Positions 26,767 through 34,423 of a stretch of DNA of 64,000 nt are shown here, piece after piece. The DNA is taken from contig NZ_JAGEMN010000001.1 of the NCBI RefSeq assembly GCF_017921835.1, positions 675,874-739,873 on the forward strand. The letters are read 5' to 3'. This DNA comes from Sporosarcina sp. 6E9. Lineage in GTDB: Bacteria > Bacillota > Bacilli > Bacillales_A > Planococcaceae. Made by a program: the position numbers and the translations under genes. The notes below the pieces were generated by a model. It saw only the letters and a list, made by a program, of their open reading frames with translations, did not search any database and had not been told where the DNA came from. Numbering within the stretch: position 1 is the first letter of the stretch; the number at the start of each line of letters is the position of its first letter.

Positions 26767-27261
26767 ATGAAATTAATCGTTATGAGTGATAATCATGGGG
26801 ATAAAGAAACGGTGAAAGCCGTTTCTTCATTGCCGGCAGATGCACATTTCCACTGCGGGGATAGTGAGTTTCCATACGATGATGAAACATTGTCGTCGAT
26901 GTTTCGAGTCGGAGGAAATTGCGATATAGATTCGAAATATCCGGGTGAAGTCGTTACAGAAATTAAAGGTAAAATGATTCTAGCAGTTCATGGCCATGAA
27001 CATAATGTGAAAAGTTCATTGATGGAATTGTATTACCGCGCAAAGGAAAAAGCTGCCGATATAGTATTATTTGGCCATTCTCATTTATATGGCGCGGAAA
27101 TGAAAGATGGTATATTATTTGTCAATCCAGGTAGCACGTTGTTGCCGAGAGGCGGAAATTCCGCTACATATGCGGTTGTTGAGTGGGATGAAACCCCAGT
27201 CGTCACCTTCAAAAACATGGATCATGAAGTGGTTGAAACAGTCGAAATAAAAAAGATTTAA
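26767..27261 (+). CDS. ysnB: YfcE/YsnB family phosphodiesterase
   Basis: The 164-residue calcineurin-like phosphoesterase binds two metal ions through MSDNHGDKE, HCGDSEFP, VGGNCD, VHGHEHNV and LFGHSHLYGAE. The physiological substrate is unknown; related proteins hydrolyse model phosphodiesters. The start directly abuts the rdgB stop. In B. subtilis this gene is next to ysoA, but here about 23 kb of other genes follows it. Confidence 0.9.
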   Translation: MKLIVMSDNHGDKETVKAVSSLPADAHFHCGDSEFPYDDETLSSMFRVGGNCDIDSKYPGEVVTEIKGKMILAVHGHEHNVKSSLMELYYRAKEKAADIVLFGHSHLYGAEMKDGILFVNPGSTLLPRGGNSATYAVVEWDETPVVTFKNMDHEVVETVEIKKI

Positions 27262-27268
27262 ATTAGTG

Positions 27269-27297
27269 TTGACTTTCCATTTTGTCCTGCCTATAAT
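27269..27297 (+). promoter_or_regulatory. Promoter of the first tRNA-Arg
   Basis: TTGACT (27269-27274), a 17-base spacer and TATAAT (27292-27297), 39 bases before the mature tRNA. Confidence 0.8.
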
Positions 27298-27335
27298 AGT
27301 ACTTGTCGCAACAATACCATATGTTGCTAAGACAT

Positions 27336-27409
27336 GTCTCAGTAGCTCAGCTGGATAGAGCAACAGCCTTCTAAGCTGTGGGTCGGGGGTTCGAATCCCT
27401 CCTGGGACG
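27336..27409 (+). tRNA. tRNA-Arg (UCU), copy 1
   Basis: The 74-base cloverleaf has acceptor arm GTCTCAG/CTGGGAC, D-loop AGCTCAGCTGGATAGAGC, anticodon loop CTTCTAA with anticodon TCT, T-arm GGGGGTTCGAATCCCTC and discriminator G. The 3' CCA is not encoded. A strong terminator follows at about 27446-27486. Confidence 0.97.
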
Positions 27410-27445
27410 TATAGGCTTAAAATGAGAAATGTTGAACGAACAGTT

Positions 27446-27486
27446 AAGCGCTTGGACATTGGTTATACAATGTTCAAGCGCTTTTT
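27446..27486 (+). terminator. Terminator of tRNA-Arg copy 1
   Basis: AAGCGCTTG..CATTG pairs with CAATG..CAAGCGCTT, followed by T residues. Confidence 0.9.
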
Positions 27487-27530
27487 GTTTTACAGTTTTT
27501 TCTAAAAATGCTATATTTTTATTAAAAAGC

Positions 27531-27652
27531 TGTCGAGAATAGTGTGAATAGATACAAATTTAATAAAGGCTTCAAAGAACTTATTGAATATGTTATTATA
27601 AGTTGTAGCCATATTTTGGTTGAAAAGCATTGTTTGACCAATGCATAAACTT
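27531..27652 (+). repeat. Duplicated tRNA upstream region, copy A
   Basis: These 122 bases align without gaps to 29060-29181 at roughly 83% identity by eye, directly abutting the second and third tRNA-Arg genes. They carry the likely promoter (TTCAAA, 17 bases, TATTAT near 27571-27599). Confidence 0.8.
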
Positions 27653-27726
27653 GTCTCAGTAGCTCAGCTGGATAGAGCAACAGCCTTCTAAGCTGTGGGT
27701 CGGGGGTTCGAATCCCTCCTGGGACG
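27653..27726 (+). tRNA. tRNA-Arg (UCU), copy 2
   Basis: Identical over all 74 bases to the copy at 27336, with the same anticodon TCT and no encoded CCA. Confidence 0.97.
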
Positions 27727-27762
27727 TAACAAGGTGAAATCTGCAAAGATAAAAACCTAAAT

Positions 27763-27808
27763 AAAGCGCCAGAAACATTGTTAGGTAAATGTTTCTGGCG
27801 CTTTTTTA
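27763..27808 (+). terminator. Terminator of tRNA-Arg copy 2
   Basis: AAAGCGCCAGAAACATT pairs with AATGTTTCTGGCGCTTT and is followed by a T run. Confidence 0.92.
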
Positions 27809-27980
27809 TTTCTGTAAGAATACGAATGAAAACGAGCCTTATTCCTTTATTAATACATTAAACCACTTTGTAGTAGCTAAAAGTGGTTTTTTATTGGCGA
27901 TAATCATCCAACCCTATTTTGTATATATAGCAATGTTGTTTAATAAACTTAGATTATCAAGCAAATGAAAGGGTAGAGTA

Positions 27981-28061
27981 TTGAAACGGGAAATGATTTT
28001 TGCTATTACGAAACTAGTAGGAATACTATTTGGTATTCCGGCGACTTTCAGTATGGGTTAA
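27981..28061 (+). CDS. Possible 26-codon peptide
   Basis: A TTG-started frame with GAAAGGG eight bases upstream encodes MKREMIFAITKLVGILFGIP followed by ATFSMG, a basic and hydrophobic peptide. It sits just before the TspO-like gene and could be a leader peptide or chance. No family. Confidence 0.2.
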   Translation: MKREMIFAITKLVGILFGIPATFSMG

Positions 28062-28130
28062 AATTGTCAGATACCTGTGTGGGAAATCAACACAAAAATC
28101 ACGGGTACCGATACTTTAGGAGGTGGAATG

Positions 28131-28868
28131 GTGAAAGTATCAAGTAGAATAGCCATTGTTAATCTGATCTTTTTTATCTTGATGATAGCCATTAATTATT
28201 ACGCAGGATCAAATGTGGGGAGTATAGCAAATGAAAAGACTGCACTAATTCAGCCAGCAGGATATGCTTTTTCAATTTGGATACTCATTTATTTTCTCTT
28301 GTTTTTATGGATAGTAAAAGGTTTTTTTGTTCGCGGTAAAAAAGTAAGTGTCTACATCGACACTCAAAGACTTATACCTATAAACTTTCTATTAAACGGG
28401 GCTTGGATTCTAGCTTTTACGCAACAAAAGATTCTTTTGTCTACGGTTATTATTCTTCTTTTATTACTCTCGATCATTTTAATCTATAGAAAAATAAAAC
28501 AAAATGTAAACAGGGGTCTTTTTGATCTTGTCCCATTCTCAATTTATCTAGGATGGGTTTCTATAGCCAGTATTGTAAATGTTTTTACGTTATTTGTTCG
28601 CAATGATATCGAAACATTTCTTGGGATTGGAGAACTAGACTGGACGGTTATTATGCTCATTTTCGGATGCGCTCTGGCTGTATCGTTCTCACTTATTAAT
28701 CAGGATGCCTTGTATCCGCTTGTGTTTATATGGTCCTATATCGCGATTTACGTTAAAGATCAGGAAGAGATTATAAATTTGGTCACACTGAATTGTATCA
28801 TTATTATGAGTGTCACTGTTTTATATGTAGTTTTTTCAAAAATTAGCAGAACTAATTCAGAACATTGA
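28131..28868 (+). CDS. TspO/MBR-like multi-pass membrane protein
   Basis: The 245-residue protein has about eight hydrophobic segments. PAGYAFSIWILIYFLLFLW, LLNGAWILAF and PFSIYLGWVSIASIVNVF are the motifs of the tryptophan-rich sensory protein (TspO)-related group, although this one is longer than canonical TspO (~160 residues). Function is unknown; TspO homologues bind tetrapyrroles. AGGAGG seven bases before the GTG at 28131 is the best start; an ATG at 28128 is too close to it. It lies alone between two tRNA-Arg copies in AT-rich DNA and may have been acquired. Confidence 0.7.
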   Translation: MKVSSRIAIVNLIFFILMIAINYYAGSNVGSIANEKTALIQPAGYAFSIWILIYFLLFLWIVKGFFVRGKKVSVYIDTQRLIPINFLLNGAWILAFTQQKILLSTVIILLLLLSIILIYRKIKQNVNRGLFDLVPFSIYLGWVSIASIVNVFTLFVRNDIETFLGIGELDWTVIMLIFGCALAVSFSLINQDALYPLVFIWSYIAIYVKDQEEIINLVTLNCIIIMSVTVLYVVFSKISRTNSEH

Positions 28869-29059
28869 AAGATGCAGAACGTAGTACGTTTTATGGTGGC
28901 AGTTCCGAAGGCTATAAAGCTTATCCATTTTTAAATAAATAATCAAATTCATACCAAAGAGGGTTATTAATCAGTAACCCTTTTTTATTGAATAGTGAAT
29001 TTTTTATAGCTAATCATTAGTTATCTTCTCTGAAAAATGCAACCTTTCTATTATGATAT

Positions 29060-29181
29060 TGTTGGGAATAGTGTAAATAGATATAAATTTAATAAATCCT
29101 TCATAGAACCTAATGAATGTGTTATCATAATTTGTAGACATATTTTGGTTTGAAAACATTCCATGACCAATACATAAAATT
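29060..29181 (+). repeat. Duplicated tRNA upstream region, copy B
   Basis: Partner of 27531-27652, gapless, with the tRNA-Arg gene beginning at the next base in both. The -35/-10 pair is here TTCATA, 17 bases, TATCAT. The preceding 28869-29059 holds only a short A/T-rich spacer without a gene. Confidence 0.8.
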
Positions 29182-29255
29182 GTCTCAGTAGCTCAGTTGG
29201 ATAGAGCAACAGCCTTCTAAGCTGTGGGTCGGGGGTTCGAATCCCTCCTGGGACG
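29182..29255 (+). tRNA. tRNA-Arg (UCU), copy 3
   Basis: Same as copies 1 and 2 except for one C-to-T change in the D-loop (AGCTCAGTTGG). Acceptor, anticodon and T arms are intact. Confidence 0.97.
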
Positions 29256-29258
29256 TAT

Positions 29259-29301
29259 CATGAAAAAGCCTGTAGACTTAATGTTTACAAGGCTTTTCAT
29301 T
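29259..29301 (+). terminator. Terminator of tRNA-Arg copy 3
   Basis: AAAAGCCT..GTAGAC pairs imperfectly with GTTTAC..AAGGCTTTT, followed by T residues. Confidence 0.65.
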
Positions 29302-29366
29302 TTTTGATTGAAAATAACTATTGTTGAATAGATTCTATTTGAAGACAAGAAAAGTAGGTGAACAAT

Positions 29367-29516
29367 GTGGGGAAATATCAATTGGATAATAAAGGTAAGG
29401 CGGCTGTGACAAAGTATCATGAAAAAAACAAGCCTGCCAAATTTGATAAAAAGCAACATCTTGAAAAGATACGTACGGAGTATTTGAAGAGAAAGCAACA
29501 ACAAGCAGATAAATAA
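29367..29516 (+). CDS. Small basic protein, 49 residues
   Basis: A GTG-started frame with AGGTGA six bases upstream encodes VGKYQLDNKGKAAVTKYHEK and continues to a Lys/Gln-rich helical C terminus (EYLKRKQQQADK). The protein-like composition, good ribosome-binding site and the terminator 26 bases after the stop support a real gene. I recall similar short 'GKYxLDNKGK' proteins in Bacillales but cannot name a family. Function unknown. Confidence 0.6.
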   Translation: MGKYQLDNKGKAAVTKYHEKNKPAKFDKKQHLEKIRTEYLKRKQQQADK

Positions 29517-29542
29517 AGTAGTTCAGATATTTCTTCCTCAAT

Positions 29543-29590
29543 AAAAAAGCCCTACACATGCTGTATTATCAGCGCATGTAGGGCTTTTTG
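29543..29590. terminator. Bidirectional terminator between the small basic protein and metI
   Basis: AAAAGCCCTACA..CATG pairs with CATG..TAGGGCTTTT, with A and T runs on opposite sides, serving both converging units. Confidence 0.9.
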
Positions 29591-29599
29591 GTTGTTAAA

Positions 29600-30253
29600 T
29601 CACCTTTTATCAGCCGCATGTGACGCACGGTCGCCGATAAATTGAATAAGTTGAACAAGGAAGATTAAGAAGACGACGGTGATGACCATCACTTCATTTT
29701 GGTAGCGGTAGTATCCGAAACGAATCGCCAAGTCGCCGATACCGCCGCCGCCGATCATTCCTGCCATTGCGGAATAGCTTAACAAACTAATAATTGTTAC
29801 TGTCAATCCTGCGATGAGTCCTGATTTCGATTCAGGCAATAATACTTTTCGAATAATTAGCCATGGGGAAGCGCCGCAAGATTCAGCTGCTTCAATGACA
29901 CCTTTGTCGATTTCACGTAAAGAGTTTTCCACTAGTCGAGCGTAAAATGGAATGCCCGCTACCGTTAGCGATAAGCTTGCCGCAGTAGGTCCCATTGACG
30001 TCCCGAGAATAAGTGTCGTCAATGGAAGAAGTACGACGAGTAAGATGACGAATGGAATGGACCGAATAATATTAATAATCGTGCCAGATATACTTTGTAG
30101 AACTTGATTTTGCCAAAACATGCCTTCACTCGTAACAAACAGTCCTATGCCAAGCGGAATTCCTATTAGCACTGCCAGCGTCACTGAAATGGTTAACATC
30201 CAAGCTGTTTCCAAAAACGCGACACCAAATTCATTTAGCAAGTTAAGAGACAT
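29600..30253 (-). CDS. metI: Methionine ABC transporter permease
   Basis: The 217-residue MetI-type permease has five to six transmembrane segments and the EAA loop EAAESCGASPWLIIRKVLLPE. The frame is open upstream, but GGAGGTG seven bases before the ATG at 30253 fixes the start within the end of metN (11-base overlap). With MetN and MetQ it imports methionine or its sulfoxide. Last gene of the S-box operon. Confidence 0.93.
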   Translation of the reverse strand: MSLNLLNEFGVAFLETAWMLTISVTLAVLIGIPLGIGLFVTSEGMFWQNQVLQSISGTIINIIRSIPFVILLVVLLPLTTLILGTSMGPTAASLSLTVAGIPFYARLVENSLREIDKGVIEAAESCGASPWLIIRKVLLPESKSGLIAGLTVTIISLLSYSAMAGMIGGGGIGDLAIRFGYYRYQNEVMVITVVFLIFLVQLIQFIGDRASHAADKR

Positions 30254-31244
30254 CAGCAAGCACCTCCAAACGGTTTGTGCGAATCGTAATATATTCGATT
30301 GCGCGGTCGATTTCGTATTGTTCGCCTTTAATTTCAACGATTAGAATACCTAGAGGACGATCTTGTATATAGCTGATCTGGCCATGTAAAATATTTACAA
30401 TGACTTTGAAACGATGGATTGTTTCCGAGATAATACTTTCTTCTGCAGAGTCGCCGCGGAATGTGATTTGTACAATTGATCCTGTCCTAGCCTCTAGTAA
30501 TCGTTCTGGCAATGTTAAAGAATGAACGGTTTGAACAAATTGCTTGGCCAGCGGTGTTTGTGGGTCAGCAAACAATTCATAAGCTTCATTTACCTCAATC
30601 ACTTTGCCATCTTCCATCACAGCAACCCGGTGGCAAATTTGTTGTACAACTTCCATCTCGTGCGTAATGAGTACGATTGTAATCCCTAAGTTTTGATTTA
30701 TTTCTTTTAACAATTTCAAAATAGATGCTGTCGTATTAGGATCGAGTGCAGACGTTGCTTCATCGCAAAGTAGGACAGTTGGATCGTTTGCAAGCGCGCG
30801 GGCAATCCCGACACGCTGTTTCTGGCCACCTGAAAGTTGAGCTGGATAATAATCGGCACGATCGGCAAGGCCGACCATTTCTAGCAACTCCGGAACGCGT
30901 TGCTGAATTTCAGTTTTTGTTTTTCCAGCCGCTAACATGGAAAAGGCAATGTTGTCATATACTTTCGCGGAACTGATTAAGTGAAAGTGTTGAAAAATCA
31001 TTCCAATTTTTAAGCGCTCTTTTCGTACTTCTATCTTAGACATTGTCGTCAATTCTTTTTTATTGATGAGCACTTGACCTTCTGTTGGTTTTTCCAGCAA
31101 ATTTAAACATCTGAGTAATGTACTCTTTCCAGCGCCACTGTAACCGATAATGCCGAAAATTTCACCTTTCGGAATGGTAAGATTGACATTATCAACGGCC
31201 GTTACACTATGATACCTTTTTGTGACATTCACAAGTTCAATCAC
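30243..31244 (-). CDS. metN: Methionine ABC transporter ATP-binding protein
   Basis: The 333-residue ABC ATPase has Walker A GYSGAGKST, signature LSGGQKQR and Walker B VLLCDEATSALDP, plus the C-terminal NIL regulatory domain (about residues 255-333) where methionine causes trans-inhibition in MetN. The start is GTG, five bases after AGGAGGTG. It overlaps metI and follows metQ by 11 bases. Confidence 0.95.
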   Translation of the reverse strand: MIELVNVTKRYHSVTAVDNVNLTIPKGEIFGIIGYSGAGKSTLLRCLNLLEKPTEGQVLINKKELTTMSKIEVRKERLKIGMIFQHFHLISSAKVYDNIAFSMLAAGKTKTEIQQRVPELLEMVGLADRADYYPAQLSGGQKQRVGIARALANDPTVLLCDEATSALDPNTTASILKLLKEINQNLGITIVLITHEMEVVQQICHRVAVMEDGKVIEVNEAYELFADPQTPLAKQFVQTVHSLTLPERLLEARTGSIVQITFRGDSAEESIISETIHRFKVIVNILHGQISYIQDRPLGILIVEIKGEQYEIDRAIEYITIRTNRLEVLADVS

Positions 31245-31255
31245 TGTAGCACCTC

Positions 31256-32071
31256 CTATTCTGTCTGATAATCGGGTTTTGTGAATCCAGCATTATTTTC
31301 GTTTGTATATTTTAAAAATGCTTCAGAGTGATAAGCTTTTTTGATAGCCGCTGCGAACGTTTCGTCCAAATTGTCTTTGTGATAGGCAATGTTATTCATG
31401 AATTCCGGTGGTGTATCCTCCAAGAGAACAGCATCTTCTAAGTTTAAGCCCGAGGCGATTGCGAAATTTCCGTTAATGAATGCAAAGTCAGTATCACCTA
31501 AAGACCGTGGAAGTTGTGCGCCGTCCATTGCCACAATATCTAATTTGTATTTGTTATCAACGATGTCTTTTTCAGAAGCACGAGTTTGATCAATTTCACC
31601 TGCAAGCGTAATCCATCCGAAACGTTCCAACATTTGAAGGGCTCGCGCCATACTAACCGGGTCGTTTGACAATGTTAACTTCATACCTTCTTTTACGTCA
31701 GAAACATCTTTATGCTTTTCTGAATACAAACCAATTGGTGCGGTAGGGACGGCGTGACCGATTGCCAAATTCGTCTTATGTTCTTTATTGAAAGCCTCTA
31801 AATAGACAGACGTTTGAAAGACGTTTGCATCGATACTGCCTTCTTCTAGTGCACGATTAGGCTGTATATAGTCATTAAATTCAACGAGTTTTACTTTGTA
31901 ACCGTCTTTTTCCAGTAATGGAATAATGCTTTCTTTCAGTTGGTCTGCATAGGGTCCTGATGTCGCCCCGATTTTTAACTCTTTTTTATCTCCGCTTGCT
32001 TCGCCAGATGAACATGCAGCAAGGATGAGCAAAGTGGACAAGACTAGCAAAAAACTAATTATTTTTTTCAT
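31256..32071 (-). CDS. metQ: Methionine-binding lipoprotein
   Basis: The 271-residue NlpA/MetQ-type solute-binding lipoprotein has a signal peptide with lipobox LAAC (ILAACSSGEASG) and the family pattern IGATSGPYADQLKESIIPLLE, VEFNDYIQPNRALEEGSIDANVFQ and GMKLTLSNDPVSMARALQML. It delivers methionine to MetNI. It comes after the monooxygenase gene in the same operon rather than first. Confidence 0.94.
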   Translation of the reverse strand: MKKIISFLLVLSTLLILAACSSGEASGDKKELKIGATSGPYADQLKESIIPLLEKDGYKVKLVEFNDYIQPNRALEEGSIDANVFQTSVYLEAFNKEHKTNLAIGHAVPTAPIGLYSEKHKDVSDVKEGMKLTLSNDPVSMARALQMLERFGWITLAGEIDQTRASEKDIVDNKYKLDIVAMDGAQLPRSLGDTDFAFINGNFAIASGLNLEDAVLLEDTPPEFMNNIAYHKDNLDETFAAAIKKAYHSEAFLKYTNENNAGFTKPDYQTE

Positions 32072-32099
32072 GTTATTTCCCCCCTATATTATCAATGAA

Positions 32100-33476
32100 T
32101 TAAACAGTGACCTTTGAATGCTTTTTCCCTGGATGATTTATCGGCAATTGATTATTTCCGAATAAATTTCCGCGCATTGTCGACGCTGATACATCACCTT
32201 TTTTACGAATTAATCCACGTTCTTGTAGAACAGGCGTGACCAATTCTGCAAAATCTTTAAAGGATCCTGGTTTAATTGCGTATGTGATATTGAACCCGTC
32301 GACGTCAGCTTCGTTAACCCAGCGCTCCATTTCATCTGCGATTTTTTCAGGTGTCCCGACAACTACCGGGCCAATCCCGCCGATACCCACAAATTCAGCA
32401 ATTTCTCGAATGGTCCATTTTTTGTTTGGGTCCACTTTCGTGAAAATTTCAACACGTGAACGCATTGAATCATTTTCAACATACTGCAAATCTTCATCTA
32501 GGTCGTATTCAGATAAATCGATTCCCGTCCATCCACTAAATAAGCTCATCGCGCCTTCAATGCTAATATGTTGTTTGTAATCCTCATACTTGGCTTCCGC
32601 CTCTTCTTGTGTTCGACCAACAATCGGAGTGAAAAGACTATACACTTTTATGTCTTCGCCTTTTCTGCCAAACTGTTCTGCCTGACCGCGTATTTTATCG
32701 ACAAACTTTCGTGCAATATCAGTTGTTGGCATGGAAACATAAATACCTTCCGCATGTTCTGCAGCAAATGCACTTCCTCTTGGCGATAATCCAGCTTGAA
32801 AAATGACTGGTGTTCGTTGAGGGGATGGTTCGCATAAATGAGCACCTGGAACTGTGAAATACTTACCCTTATGTTGAATGTCGTGCACTTTGTCTGGATC
32901 CACATACATCTTTCTTTTGGTGTCACGAACGACGGCATCTTCATCCCAGCTTTGTTCCCATAATTTATAACAAACATCTAAATATTCTTCAGCGATTGAA
33001 TATCGTTCATCATGTGCAATTTGTTCCGCAAGGCCCATATTTAATGCTGCGCTTTTCAAATAGGAGGTTACAATATTCCAACCAACCCGGCCCTTCGTTA
33101 AATGATCTAATGTCGACATGCGACGTGCAAATGTATAAGGATGTTCATGGGTGACGGACGCGGTAATGCCGAATGACAATTTTTTTGTAACTGCAGCCAT
33201 TGCTGGAACAATCAGCAGTGGATCATTGATAGGGGATTGCACTGCTTGCCTTAAACTAGCGTCTCTTTTACCTTCATAAACATCATACGGACCTAGTACA
33301 TCTGCTAAGAAAACGGAGTCAAACTGTGCGTCTTCCAATAACTTTGCAAACTCAATCCAGTAGTTTATATCCGTATAGCGATGTGCTTCACTGTCTGGAT
33401 GGGACCAGAGTCCAGGAGATTGGTTACTCGGACAGTTCATATCAAATGCGTTTAATAAAATTCTTTTTTTTGTCAT
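32100..33476 (-). CDS. LLM-class FMN-dependent monooxygenase (NtaA/SnaA/DszA group)
   Basis: The 458-residue flavin monooxygenase uses reduced FMN from a partner reductase. HRYTDINYWIEFAKLLEDAQ, SVFLADVLGPYDVY, GWNIVTSYLKSAALNMGL and QAGLSPRGSAFAAEHAEGIY are typical of the NtaA/SnaA/DszA/YtnJ group, which attack C-N or C-S bonds. Its position in an S-box operon with metQNI suggests a role in using an organic sulfur source. The true substrate cannot be told. AGGAGGAA precedes the ATG. Confidence 0.88.
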   Translation of the reverse strand: MTKKRILLNAFDMNCPSNQSPGLWSHPDSEAHRYTDINYWIEFAKLLEDAQFDSVFLADVLGPYDVYEGKRDASLRQAVQSPINDPLLIVPAMAAVTKKLSFGITASVTHEHPYTFARRMSTLDHLTKGRVGWNIVTSYLKSAALNMGLAEQIAHDERYSIAEEYLDVCYKLWEQSWDEDAVVRDTKRKMYVDPDKVHDIQHKGKYFTVPGAHLCEPSPQRTPVIFQAGLSPRGSAFAAEHAEGIYVSMPTTDIARKFVDKIRGQAEQFGRKGEDIKVYSLFTPIVGRTQEEAEAKYEDYKQHISIEGAMSLFSGWTGIDLSEYDLDEDLQYVENDSMRSRVEIFTKVDPNKKWTIREIAEFVGIGGIGPVVVGTPEKIADEMERWVNEADVDGFNITYAIKPGSFKDFAELVTPVLQERGLIRKKGDVSASTMRGNLFGNNQLPINHPGKKHSKVTV

Positions 33477-33510
33477 TATAAATTCCTCCTAATTTTTTGT
33501 TGCGTTTTAA

Positions 33511-33798
33511 CTATGCAAAGACTGATTCGTTTCCAATTTCTTGGCGTTCCACATAACTTTCCAACATATTCGTTAATCCAGCAGGGAAGTGGAGTCGCTT
33601 TGTCGATTGTTCTTCCGACAGATTCGCTGTTGTGTATTGCAAAAACTTAAGGATATTCATTCTTCTTTCTGTGATATGTACGATTTCGTGATCATAAAAC
33701 CATGCGTCGATTGTATTGTATACACCCCGGTTGATGTGAAAAGTCGCTTCAACCTTCCGGACGAATGAAAGATCCGGCAAATGAACATCCACGGTCAT
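33511..33798 (-). CDS. Small protein, first gene of the S-box operon
   Basis: The protein has 95 residues, starting MTVDVHLPDLSFVRKVEATF at an ATG seven bases after AGGAGGTG; a longer open frame upstream runs into the riboswitch and is not used. It contains AWFYDHEIVHITERRMNILKFL and no transmembrane segment or signal peptide. I do not recognise the family. As the promoter-proximal gene in an operon with an LLM monooxygenase and metQNI, it should relate to sulfur or methionine supply. Confidence 0.65.
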   Translation of the reverse strand: MTVDVHLPDLSFVRKVEATFHINRGVYNTIDAWFYDHEIVHITERRMNILKFLQYTTANLSEEQSTKRLHFPAGLTNMLESYVERQEIGNESVFA

Positions 33799-33824
33799 CA
33801 AATAACACCTCCTATACGAATAAA

Positions 33825-34003
33825 TAAAAAACCCCCTTCTCAAGATGAGAAGAGGGCGAAATACAAAAATTAGCTGTAATTTCAGCCGTCTCATCTCGAA
33901 GAATACGAATGTATTCTACTGAACTTAGCACCATACACTTGAAAATTGCTGGTTGCTGAGGTTTCAAAGGGTCAGTCCCTCCACCTCTCTTGATAAGAAG
34001 CTT
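33825..34003 (-). promoter_or_regulatory. SAM-I (S-box) riboswitch
   Basis: Read on the minus strand, CTTATCAAGAGAGGTGGAGG, GACTGACCC, TTTGAAACCTCAGCAACC and the GTGCTAA block are the conserved S-box core. A terminator follows at 33825-33856: CCCTTCTCA-like arms flank the loop, with a T run. A GAGATGAGA segment can pair with the terminator's 5' arm as antiterminator. S-adenosylmethionine should switch the operon off. Confidence 0.93.
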
Positions 34004-34065
34004 ACTTATTCAATTTTTAATCGCCGATCGAATAGCTAGATTTGTCTGTTCGAACGTTAGATTGG

Positions 34066-34094
34066 ATTCTATCTACCTTTTTCGAAAGAGTCAA
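34066..34094 (-). promoter_or_regulatory. Promoter of the S-box operon
   Basis: On the minus strand TTGACT (34094-34089), a 17-base spacer and TAGAAT (34071-34066), about 55 bases before the riboswitch core. Confidence 0.75.
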
Positions 34095-34423
34095 GAGGTT
34101 TTCATAGAATAATCGGATATGAGTGAAAAGTCTCGTTATTTAACTTGAATCAAAATATGGTGACAGAAAAAACATGGAGATGTAGTGATAGTGACGAGTT
34201 ATGCAAATCTTGACGTGTTATTGGATGAACTTACCAACTGAGGATATAGGATTAATGGACCATGAATTGTGCACTGATGATACTGAATATGCGCGAGATT
34301 GATTGTTTTTCAAGAGATAGAAGTTTATTGATGCATCATTTAAAATGGTTTGACAAATTGGAAAACTATAGTAATCTATTTTAAACGTATATTGAAAAAG
34401 GATGACAATAAAGGGGGATAAAA
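34095..34423. other. Gene-free stretch before the AbgT transporter
   Basis: There is no convincing reading frame. TTGACA at 34350-34355 may be the -35 of the transporter promoter, but no good -10 lies 16-18 bases on (AATCTA is the best). AAGGGGGAT at 34411 is the ribosome-binding site of the transporter. Confidence 0.4.

Noticed and set aside
27115-27746. Minus-strand frames reading YVPGGIRTPDPQLRRLLLYP over the tRNA-Arg genes
   Set aside because: They are antisense translations of tRNA genes, a well-known source of false protein annotations.
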